Below are positions 24,960 to 32,284 of a stretch of DNA of 64,000 bases, piece by piece. Source of the DNA: Chryseobacterium rhizoplanae. Its GTDB lineage: Bacteria; Bacteroidota; Bacteroidia; Flavobacteriales; Weeksellaceae. The stretch spans positions 372,001 through 436,000 of the forward strand of contig NZ_FXTC01000001.1 of the NCBI RefSeq assembly GCF_900182655.1, written 5' to 3'. Made by a program: the position numbers and the translations under genes. Under the pieces are notes generated by a model. It saw only the letters and a program-made list of their open reading frames with translations. It was not told the origin of the DNA and did no database searches. Within the stretch, counting starts at the first letter, position 1. Every line of letters begins with the position of its first letter.

Positions 24960-25757
24960 ATGTCAAAGTTTACTAAAAAAATAGCATTTCGACTCTTCAT
25001 ATTAGTTTTTGCTTGTGGAAAAATAGCTGGACAAACAAACAATGATACCATTCGGGTTGAAGAACCAAAGAAAGATAGTATCATTGCGTTAAATACCGAA
25101 AAAAATCATCTGAACTATAAAAGCTTAATTATTCCTACAGCACTTATTGGTTATGGTGTTGCCAGTTTGTCTGTGAATGGCCTCAAGAAATTAAACTTCT
25201 CCACCAGGGATGAAATTAATGAGCACCAACCGGATCATATCAAACTTGATAATTATACTCAATTTGCACCTGCAGTTTTAGTATACGGGTTAAATGCAAT
25301 AGGTGTGCAGGGAAAGCATGATTTTAAAGAAAGAAGTATCATTTACGGAACTTCCATGCTAATAACATCGGCCATCACGATTCCTTTAAAACACATTGTT
25401 AAAGAAGAGAGGCCGGATGGTTCTAATAATCTATCGTTTCCTTCAGGGCATACGGCAGTAGCATTTGCTTCTGCTCAATTTATGTTCAGGGAATATAAGG
25501 ACACCAACTTCTGGCTGGGAGTTTCAGGATATTCATTTGCTGTTTTTACAGGAGTTTACAGAATGTTGAATGATAAACATTGGGTAGGGGATGTTATTGC
25601 AGGTGCTGGTTTTGGAGTCCTTTCCACAGAATTAGCCTATTGGTTATATCCAAAAATTAATCATTTTCTGGGTGGAAAAAACAAAAATATGGCTACGATG
25701 GTAATGCCGTTTTATCAGGATAAAAGTGTGGGAATTGGCTTGGTTAAAACTTTTTAA
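24960..25757 (+). CDS. PAP2-family phosphatase, exported
   Basis: A 265-residue protein with signal sequence (FRLFILVFACGKIAGQ) and a periplasmic N-terminal stretch. All three PAP2 motifs are present: K144 to RP152 (KHIVKEERP), PSGH 161-164, and R201/H207/D211 (YRMLNDKHWVGD). It probably dephosphorylates lipid phosphates such as undecaprenyl pyrophosphate or phosphatidic acid at the outer face of the inner membrane. It is the intact counterpart of the truncated PAP2 at 23378, though the two are not close copies. Confidence 0.85.
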   Translation: MSKFTKKIAFRLFILVFACGKIAGQTNNDTIRVEEPKKDSIIALNTEKNHLNYKSLIIPTALIGYGVASLSVNGLKKLNFSTRDEINEHQPDHIKLDNYTQFAPAVLVYGLNAIGVQGKHDFKERSIIYGTSMLITSAITIPLKHIVKEERPDGSNNLSFPSGHTAVAFASAQFMFREYKDTNFWLGVSGYSFAVFTGVYRMLNDKHWVGDVIAGAGFGVLSTELAYWLYPKINHFLGGKNKNMATMVMPFYQDKSVGIGLVKTF

Positions 25758-25779
25758 ATTGATCATTAAAAACAAAAAT

Positions 25780-26196
25780 ATGTGGTTCTATTATGCTTTA
25801 TTGTCGGCTTTGTTTGCCGCATTTACTGCTATTTTTGCCAAAATTGGAGTTTCCAACATCAACTCTAATCTTGCAACAGGTATCAGAACGGTGATTATTC
25901 TTGTTTTGGTCTGGAGTATTGTATTTATCAATGGTGAAGCGAAAGAAATGGGTTCTTTATCAAAAATGAACATTCTATTTCTGGTTCTTTCGGGAGTTGC
26001 AACGGGATTATCCTGGCTGTTTTATTTTAAAGCACTACAAATTGGAAAAGTTTCCCAGGTAGCCGCTGTAGATAAATTGAGTGTGGCTATTGCCATCATT
26101 TTATCCGTATTATTTTTTAAAGAAACGGTAACATTGAAAACAGTAATCGGAGCTTTGTTAATCATTAGTGGAACAATATTGTTTGCTTTGAAATGA
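25780..26196 (+). CDS. Half-size EamA-family transporter
   Basis: A 138-residue protein; ATG 25780 (MWFYYALLSALFAAFTAIF) is chosen because an earlier start would overlap the PAP2 gene. Five hydrophobic segments make up one EamA repeat, with the family hallmarks FAKIGVSNINSNLATGIRT, GLSWLFYFKALQIGKVS and VALLSVLFF-like EDKLS/KET text. Single-repeat members must dimerise, like EmrE-type transporters. Likely a small-molecule exporter of the drug/metabolite superfamily; substrate unknown. It lies 22 bp after the PAP2 gene. Confidence 0.85.
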   Translation: MWFYYALLSALFAAFTAIFAKIGVSNINSNLATGIRTVIILVLVWSIVFINGEAKEMGSLSKMNILFLVLSGVATGLSWLFYFKALQIGKVSQVAAVDKLSVAIAIILSVLFFKETVTLKTVIGALLIISGTILFALK

Positions 26197-26356
26197 TGTA
26201 TTGATTTTCAATTTTAATTAAAAATAATTTTTATTGAATCCAATTATTTTATCTGTATTATACAGTTTTTTTATGCTTTATGAGTATGTAGAATTTTTAA
26301 GAAAGTGCAGAAGTCTATCAATTATAAAGATTAAGAGATTTTAAGATGAAAGTTGT

Positions 26357-26364
26357 TATTTTTG
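26357..26364 (+). promoter_or_regulatory. Candidate -7 box directly before the Crp/Fnr gene
   Basis: TATTTTTG, an exact TAnnTTTG match, ends 7 bp before the ATG at 26372. If used, the mRNA would have almost no leader. No good TTG element is present upstream, so support is limited. Confidence 0.35.
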
Positions 26365-26371
26365 TAATATT

Positions 26372-26947
26372 ATGCATGATCAGCTATACCAACTTATTTC
26401 AGAAAATGTAAAGCTCTCAGATTCAGACAGAGCATTATGTACTCAATATTTTGAACCTGTCTTGTATCCAAAAAACAGAATAATTGAGGAAGAAGAAAAA
26501 ATACCACAGTACTTGTATTTTGTGGTTTCCGGTTTTGTCCGGTTGTTCCATTATAATGATAAAGGAGATGAGATAACCACCCATATCAACTGTCCTCCCG
26601 GCTTCATTACTTCCTATTCCAACTTTACCAGTCAGAGTAAATCTGATGAAAACCTGGAGTGTATTACGGAATGTGAGCTTTTACGCATTACAAAGCCTGA
26701 TCTTGATCTGCTTATGCAGCAAAGCCCTGTATTTAAAGATTTCAGTTTTTTGATATTTCAACAATCGTTATCCTATAATGAACAACGCGCAAAGGAACTG
26801 GCAACGCTTACTGCTGAAAAACGCTATTTGAAGCTGATGGCTCAAAATCCTGAAATTCTGCACAATGTCCCTATGCAGTATATTGCTTCTTTTTTAGGAA
26901 TGAACCCTAAAAGTTTGAGCCGGATCCGGAAACAGATTGTTAAGTAA
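26372..26947 (+). CDS. Crp/Fnr-family transcriptional regulator
   Basis: A 191-residue regulator with an N-terminal cyclic-nucleotide-binding-like beta roll (about 15-115; IPQYLYFVVSGFVRLFHYNDKGDE) and a short C-terminal winged helix (VPMQYIASFLGMNPKSLSRIRKQI). The phosphate-binding RxS of true CRP is absent and there are no N-terminal FNR cysteines, so it is one of the many flavobacterial Crp-like proteins with unknown ligand. It lies 64 bp upstream of an SDR gene in the same direction, a pairing often seen in this phylum and suggesting local control. Confidence 0.88.
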   Translation: MHDQLYQLISENVKLSDSDRALCTQYFEPVLYPKNRIIEEEEKIPQYLYFVVSGFVRLFHYNDKGDEITTHINCPPGFITSYSNFTSQSKSDENLECITECELLRITKPDLDLLMQQSPVFKDFSFLIFQQSLSYNEQRAKELATLTAEKRYLKLMAQNPEILHNVPMQYIASFLGMNPKSLSRIRKQIVK

Positions 26948-27011
26948 CATTTGTGAAGTGATTTTGAATGAACAACACTGAACTTTGCAGTATCATTTAA
27001 AATCAAAAGAT

Positions 27012-28022
27012 ATGACAAACAGAAACTTGGTGTTGGTTTCAGGAGCAAATGGACATTTAGGTAACAATCTCGTAAGGTTACTCATCAAAAAAGGAATTAA
27101 GGTCCGGGCATCCGTTCGCAACATCAAAAACAAAGAATGTTTCAATGACTTGGACTGCGAAGTAGTACAGGCCGATATTACGGACAAAGCTTCATTCATT
27201 AAGGCTCTTCAGGGTGTTCATACATTTTATGCTGTAGGAGCTTCATTTAAATTGTGGGCTAAAGATCCTAAAAAGGAAATCTACGACGTAAACATGAACG
27301 GGACCCGTAATACTATTGAAGCCGCCGCCGAAGCGGGTGTTAAAAGAATTATCTACGTAAGCTCTATTGCAGCTTTGGATTATACCGATCTTCCCGCGAA
27401 AGAAAGTAATGGCTATAATCCTGACCGTCGGGATATGTATTATAATTCCAAAAACGATGGCGAAAAACTCGCTTTTCAACTGGCTGAAGAACTGGGAATA
27501 GAGCTGGTATCCGTACTGCCGGGTGCCATGATAGGAAGTGAGGCATTTCTTCCCCTGAATGTTTCTTACGGTGTATTGAGGCTGATTTTAAATAAGCAGA
27601 TTCCCATGGATACCAAAATAACACTTAACTGGGTAGACGTAAAAGATGTTGCAGAAGGATGTTATCTCGCTGCGCAAAAAGGGCGTTCAGGAGAAAGGTA
27701 TATTTTAGCTAATGAAAAATGTATGACCATTACCGACACTACCAAACTGGCTCAAAAGTTTTATCCGGAATTGAAAATCAAAGTACCGGGTGCTGTTCCT
27801 AAGTTTGTACTCTATGCAATTGCAGGATTAATGGAATTAACAGCTAAAATTAATGGAAAACCTCCGGTGTTAACGACAAAAGACATTGCAATGTTTTCAG
27901 GATTACAACAGAACTTTGATTTGTCTAAATCCAGGAACGAACTTGGTTTTCATCCAAAAAATCCCGAACAAGCAGTGAAAGAAGCTTTCTCCTTCCTGAT
28001 GGAAAATAAGAATTTGCTGTAA
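27012..28022 (+). CDS. NAD(P)-dependent SDR, dihydroflavonol-4-reductase-like
   Basis: A 336-residue extended short-chain dehydrogenase. ATG 27012 (MTNRNLVLVSGANGHLG) is preferred; the upstream in-frame extension is not Rossmann-like. The nucleotide-binding GANGHLG is at residues 11-17, the active-site tyrosine and lysine in YYNSK, and the substrate-domain block NWVDVKDVAEGCYLAAQKG is typical of DFR/3-beta-HSD-like reductases. It would reduce a ketone or aldehyde in the cytoplasm. Substrate unknown. Likely regulated by the preceding Crp-like protein. Confidence 0.85.
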   Translation: MTNRNLVLVSGANGHLGNNLVRLLIKKGIKVRASVRNIKNKECFNDLDCEVVQADITDKASFIKALQGVHTFYAVGASFKLWAKDPKKEIYDVNMNGTRNTIEAAAEAGVKRIIYVSSIAALDYTDLPAKESNGYNPDRRDMYYNSKNDGEKLAFQLAEELGIELVSVLPGAMIGSEAFLPLNVSYGVLRLILNKQIPMDTKITLNWVDVKDVAEGCYLAAQKGRSGERYILANEKCMTITDTTKLAQKFYPELKIKVPGAVPKFVLYAIAGLMELTAKINGKPPVLTTKDIAMFSGLQQNFDLSKSRNELGFHPKNPEQAVKEAFSFLMENKNLL

Positions 28023-28025
28023 ATG

Positions 28026-28063
28026 AAATCCTGTAAAATTAAAAGTTTGCAGGATTTTTTTTT
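28026..28063 (+). terminator. Terminator after the SDR gene
   Basis: AAATCCTG (28026-28033) pairs with CAGGATTT (28050-28057), extended inside by TAAA/TTTG, followed by nine T residues. Confidence 0.85.
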
Positions 28064-28528
28064 GCCCGTATTTCCGAATAAATTTATCGCTTATACTTTG
28101 AATTTTCATGTTTGTATTATTATATCATATTGTTGTTTAAGTTGATTGTTTCGTAATTATTTGTGACTAGAGTATGAAAAATGGTAATTATAAATAGTGG
28201 TTTACTTCTTTTTTAATAATAAAAAGTGTGCTTTTTACATTTTTTTTTCACCCAAAACGAAAAAAAAAATCATTCTTCTTATCATAATATTTATTCAGAA
28301 AAAAATAATTATTTTTTGGGTATTGTCGTATTGCAATTAATTGTGAATTCATGTCTTATGAAATAAGTAAGTGTAAATTTAATGATAACCTTATCATATT
28401 TTTTATACAATTGATATCATAAAAATTCGATATGTAATGCATTGATAAGCAGTAGATAGTGGTAGTTTTATTTTTTTTATTCAGATGAATTTTTATATTT
28501 GTAATGTTACCAAAATGTTAACGAACTA
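28064..28528. other. Long A+T-rich region upstream of xylR
   Basis: About 465 bp with no gene. It is extremely A+T-rich with long A and T runs. An inverted repeat ACCCAAAA (28250-28257) with TTTTGGGT (28314-28321) encloses an A-run and a T-rich stretch. The right end holds the xylR promoter. Curved, A-tract DNA of this kind often serves as a regulatory or nucleoid-protein platform; that is inference. Confidence 0.45.
28494..28522 (+). promoter_or_regulatory. xylR promoter with candidate operator
   Basis: TATATTTG (28494-28501) fits the -7 consensus. Just downstream AATGTTAC (28503-28510) and AATGTTAAC (28514-28522) form a direct repeat with an 11 bp period, including the palindrome GTTAAC, before the ATG at 28529. 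A repressor bound here would block transcription; autoregulation by the Nudix-type regulator is the natural guess. Confidence 0.5.
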
Positions 28529-29254
28529 ATGAATCAGAACTTTATCCATACCTATGTCTCTGTAGATTGTGTTGTCTTTGGATTTGACCATGAAAACCGG
28601 TTGAATATATTATTAGTACAACGCCATGTTGATGATGTACCGTTGGAAAAACAGATCAAACTTCCTGGAAGTTTGATTTTCAGTGACGAAGATGTAGATG
28701 ATGCTGCACAAAGAGTACTTCATGAACTTACAGGAATTAAAAAAATGGTTCTTAAGCAGTTCAGATGCTTTGCAGATCCTATGAGAGCAAGCAATGTGCA
28801 TGATATCAAATGGATGGATCAGGAATACAAACATCATATAGACAGGATCATTACAGTAGCCTATCTTTCTCTTTGCAAAATAGATCATAAGATCAACAGC
28901 ACAAAATATGATACCGTAGACTGGTATCCTATTGATGAGGTTCCGGTACTGCCGTTTGACCATAATAAAATTATCAGTGAATCTTTGATGGAGATCAGAA
29001 AATGGATTGAATCCGATTTTTCCATTATTTTTGAGCTGCTGCCTAAAAGATTCACCATAAGACAGCTCTATCAGCTCTACAGCGCTTTGAATGAAAAAAA
29101 TATTGATATTAAGAATTTTCATAAAAAAATATCTTCATTCCCCTATATCGTTCCTCTGGACGAAATTCAAAAAGATGTATCTCACCGCGCAGCAAGATAT
29201 TACAGATTTGATGCTAAGATTTACAAGAAAAACAATACAAAACTTATAAAATAA
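28529..29254 (+). CDS. xylR: Nudix-type (NrtR-like) regulator of xylose/uronate genes
   Basis: A 241-residue regulator of the Nudix-related family that in Bacteroidota includes the arabinose and xylose regulators. The N-terminal 150 residues follow the Nudix fold, but the Nudix box (around 47-70, GSLIFSDEDVDDAAQRVLHE) has lost the catalytic glutamates, so it should bind a sugar ligand and not hydrolyse. The C-terminal winged helix (about 165-225; RFTIRQLYQLYSALNE) binds DNA. It is the first gene of the xylose operon, 15 bp from xylB, so it most likely controls xylB, xylA and the sus genes in response to xylose or a derivative. Confidence 0.8.
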   Translation: MNQNFIHTYVSVDCVVFGFDHENRLNILLVQRHVDDVPLEKQIKLPGSLIFSDEDVDDAAQRVLHELTGIKKMVLKQFRCFADPMRASNVHDIKWMDQEYKHHIDRIITVAYLSLCKIDHKINSTKYDTVDWYPIDEVPVLPFDHNKIISESLMEIRKWIESDFSIIFELLPKRFTIRQLYQLYSALNEKNIDIKNFHKKISSFPYIVPLDEIQKDVSHRAARYYRFDAKIYKKNNTKLIK

Positions 29255-29269
29255 CCCTTTTTAAAAATT

Positions 29270-30754
29270 ATGTACTTACTAGGCTATGACATTGGCAGTT
29301 CTTCTGTGAAAGTGTGTCTCATTGAGGCGTCCAGCGGAAAAGTGATTGCTTCTGAATTTTCTCCCAAAAAAGAGATGAAAATCACTGCAATAAATCCGGG
29401 ATGGGCAGAGCAAAATCCGGTAGACTGGTGGACCAATCTGAAGTTGGCACATGAAGCTGTTATGCATGAATCTGGTGTACATGCTGAAGATATTAAAGGA
29501 ATCGGAATTACCTGGCAGATGCATGGTTTAATTCTGGTAGACAAAGACCAGAATCTTTTAAGACCGTCAATTATCTGGTGTGACAGCCGTGCTGTACCTT
29601 ATGGTGAAAAAGCTTTCAAAACCATAGGAGAAGAGAAATGTCTTTCACATCTTTTAAACTCACCGGGAAATTTTACCGCGTCAAAGCTTGCCTGGGTAAA
29701 AGAAAACGAGCCTGAAATTTTTGAAAAGATAGATAAAATAATGCTTCCGGGAGACTATATTGCCATGAGGCTCTCCGGACAGATAGGAATAACAATTGAG
29801 GGATTATCAGAAGGAATCTTCTGGGATTTTAAAAACAACTGTATTTCGGAAGATATTATCAACCACTATGAGATCCCGAAAAGCTTTTTCCCGGAAATTG
29901 TATCCACTTTTGGCATCCAGGCAACAGTTTCAAGGGCGGCAGCTGAAGAATTAGGTCTGAAAGAAGGTACCCCTATTTCATACAGAGCAGGAGATCAGCC
30001 CAACAATGCGCTTTCCCTGAATGTTTTTAATCCCGGAGAAATCGCCTCTACAGCAGGAACTTCAGGAGTGGTGTATGGAGTTCTGGACCAGCTGGAATAT
30101 GATAAATTATCAAGAGTAAATACATTTGCCCATGTCAATTACACACCGGAACAGATCAGACTGGGAGTTTTACTTTGTATCAACGGAACAGGAATTTTAA
30201 ATTCATGGTTGAAACATAATTTTGCAACCTCACTTTCCTCTTACGGCGATATGAACGATATGGCTTCACTTTCACCTATCGGCTCAAAAGGGTTAAGCAT
30301 TATTCCTTTTGGAAACGGTGCAGAAAGAGTGTTAGAAAATAAAGATACAAGCTGTTCCATTCACGGAATTAATTTCAATATCCATTCAAAAGGTGATATT
30401 CTGCGTGCAGCACAGGAAGGTATTGTATTCTCTTACGAATACGGAATGGATATTATGAGAAATATCGGAATGGATATCCAGGTGATCCGGGCAGGAAATG
30501 CCAATATGTTTTTAAGTTCAATCTTTCGCCAGTCACTGTCCAGTGTCAGCAATGCGGTCATTGAACTTTATGATACCGATGGAGCGGTAGGAGCGGCAAG
30601 AGCTGCCGGCATGGGAATAGGATTTTATGCAGATTCCAGAGAAGCATTTTCTTCACTTGAACAGATAGCGGTAATAGAACCTGAACACGAAAAACAAGAA
30701 CAATATTTAGAAGCCTATGGCAGATGGAAACATCATCTTAACGAAATAATCTAG
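29270..30754 (+). CDS. xylB: Xylulokinase XylB
   Basis: A 494-residue FGGY-family kinase that phosphorylates D-xylulose to xylulose-5-phosphate with ATP. The N-terminal phosphate loop GYDIGSSSVKV, the xylulose-binding WQMHGLILVD, the catalytic aspartate in AGDQPNNA and the C-terminal ATP site (VIRAGNANMFLSSIFRQ) are all in place. Full length for the family. It follows xylR by 15 bp and precedes xylA by 107 bp, where a hairpin lies. Confidence 0.92.
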   Translation: MYLLGYDIGSSSVKVCLIEASSGKVIASEFSPKKEMKITAINPGWAEQNPVDWWTNLKLAHEAVMHESGVHAEDIKGIGITWQMHGLILVDKDQNLLRPSIIWCDSRAVPYGEKAFKTIGEEKCLSHLLNSPGNFTASKLAWVKENEPEIFEKIDKIMLPGDYIAMRLSGQIGITIEGLSEGIFWDFKNNCISEDIINHYEIPKSFFPEIVSTFGIQATVSRAAAEELGLKEGTPISYRAGDQPNNALSLNVFNPGEIASTAGTSGVVYGVLDQLEYDKLSRVNTFAHVNYTPEQIRLGVLLCINGTGILNSWLKHNFATSLSSYGDMNDMASLSPIGSKGLSIIPFGNGAERVLENKDTSCSIHGINFNIHSKGDILRAAQEGIVFSYEYGMDIMRNIGMDIQVIRAGNANMFLSSIFRQSLSSVSNAVIELYDTDGAVGAARAAGMGIGFYADSREAFSSLEQIAVIEPEHEKQEQYLEAYGRWKHHLNEII

Positions 30755-30781
30755 GACAAATTCAACAGTATTTTTGATCCT

Positions 30782-30807
30782 CTTACTGACTTTTTAGAAT
30801 CAGTGAG
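30782..30807 (+). promoter_or_regulatory. Hairpin between xylB and xylA
   Basis: CTTACTGA (30782-30789) pairs with TCAGTGAG (30800-30807), eight pairs with one G-T. There is no T tract after it, so it looks like an RNA processing or stabilising hairpin that could set a different level for xylA. Confidence 0.45.
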
Positions 30808-30861
30808 AAGGGAGTCTCTACGCAAAAATTAAAAAAACAAATTAAAAATAATCAAATAAAT

Positions 30862-32190
30862 ATGAACACTTTAACAGGTACAAAAGAGTTTTTTACGGGT
30901 ATTGAAAAAATTAAGTTTGAAGGGAAGGAAAGCAAGAACCCGTTGGCATTCCGCTATTATGATGCGGAAAAGATCGTGATGGGAAAACCTATGAAAGACT
31001 GGACCAGATTTGCAATGGCATGGTGGCACACCCTATGTGCAAACGGAAGCGATCCGTTCGGAGGACCTACCATCCACCATCCGTGGGATATCGGAAACGA
31101 TGCAGTAACCAGAGCAATGCATAAAATGGATGCAGGTTTCGAATTCATGTCTAAAATGGGCTTCAGCTATTACTGCTTCCATGACATCGATCTTGTAGAC
31201 CCTGCCGGTAACTGGAAAGACTACGAGAAAAATATGCAGGCTATTGTAGAATATGCAAAACAAAAGCAGCAGGAAACCGGAATTAAGCTTTTATGGGGAA
31301 CAGCGAATGTTTTCACGCATGAAAGATACATGAACGGAGCCTCTACCAACCCAAATTTTGATGTTGTTGCCTGTGCAGGAACTCAGGTGAAAAACTCTAT
31401 AGATGCTACTATCGCACTTGGAGGTGAAAACTATGTTTTCTGGGGTGGAAGAGAAGGATATATGAGCCTTCTAAATACCGATATGAAGCGTGAAAAAGAT
31501 CACCTTGCGCGCTTCCTTTCCATGTCAAGAGACTATGCACGCCAGCAAGGTTTTAAAGGAACTTTCCTGATCGAACCAAAACCAATGGAGCCTACCAAGC
31601 ATCAGTATGATTATGATTCTGAAACAGTAATCGGATTCCTGAGACATTACGGATTAGATAAAGACTTTAAGCTGAATATCGAAGTAAACCACGCTACATT
31701 GGCAGGTCATACCTTCGAGCATGAGCTTCAGGTTGCTGTTGATGCCGGGCTTTTAGGAAGTATTGATGCCAACAGAGGGGATTATCAGAACGGGTGGGAT
31801 ACGGATCAGTTCCCGATTGATTATTATGATATGGTTCAGGCATGGCTTGTACTGCTTCCGGCAGGAGGCCTGGGAACAGGAGGAGTAAATTTTGATGCCA
31901 AAATCAGAAGAAATTCTATTGATGCTGAAGATCTGTTCATTTCCCACATTTCAGGGATGGACGTTTTCGCCAAAGGTCTTCTTGCAGCAGCTGATATTCT
32001 TGAAAATTCTGACTACAAAAAGCTGAGAACAAACCGCTATGCTTCTTTTGATAACGGAAACGGAAAAGCATTTGAGGAAGGTTCACTTACATTGGAAGAT
32101 CTTCAGAGAATTGCTCACGAAATCGGCGAACCACAGCCAAAAAGCGGAAAACAGGAATTGTTTGAGGCCATCGTGAATATGTATATATAA
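30862..32190 (+). CDS. xylA: Xylose isomerase XylA
   Basis: A 442-residue group II xylose isomerase converting D-xylose to D-xylulose with two divalent metals. Active-site elements are visible: [22 protein letters not shown] (His and Asp base pair), [14 protein letters not shown] (metal glutamate) and [15 protein letters not shown]. Length and the N-terminal insert match the long class found in Bacteroidota. With XylB it joins xylose to the pentose phosphate pathway. Confidence 0.96.
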   Translation: MNTLTGTKEFFTGIEKIKFEGKESKNPLAFRYYDAEKIVMGKPMKDWTRFAMAWWHTLCANGSDPFGGPTIHHPWDIGNDAVTRAMHKMDAGFEFMSKMGFSYYCFHDIDLVDPAGNWKDYEKNMQAIVEYAKQKQQETGIKLLWGTANVFTHERYMNGASTNPNFDVVACAGTQVKNSIDATIALGGENYVFWGGREGYMSLLNTDMKREKDHLARFLSMSRDYARQQGFKGTFLIEPKPMEPTKHQYDYDSETVIGFLRHYGLDKDFKLNIEVNHATLAGHTFEHELQVAVDAGLLGSIDANRGDYQNGWDTDQFPIDYYDMVQAWLVLLPAGGLGTGGVNFDAKIRRNSIDAEDLFISHISGMDVFAKGLLAAADILENSDYKKLRTNRYASFDNGNGKAFEEGSLTLEDLQRIAHEIGEPQPKSGKQELFEAIVNMYI

Positions 32191-32196
32191 TAAAAA

Positions 32197-32258
32197 AATA
32201 AAAGGCTTATAAACACTAAGGATTTTTATACACTATAATTATTAAACAGCCTTTTATT
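32197..32258 (+). promoter_or_regulatory. Perfect 11-bp inverted repeat between xylA and susC
   Basis: AATAAAAGGCT (32197-32207) and AGCCTTTTATT (32248-32258) are exact reverse complements around a 40-base A+T-rich loop, filling most of the 94 bp gap. It could be an attenuator or an mRNA stability element that lets susC be expressed differently from xylA. Confidence 0.5.
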
Positions 32259-32284
32259 CAACAACTAATACTAAAATAATAATT

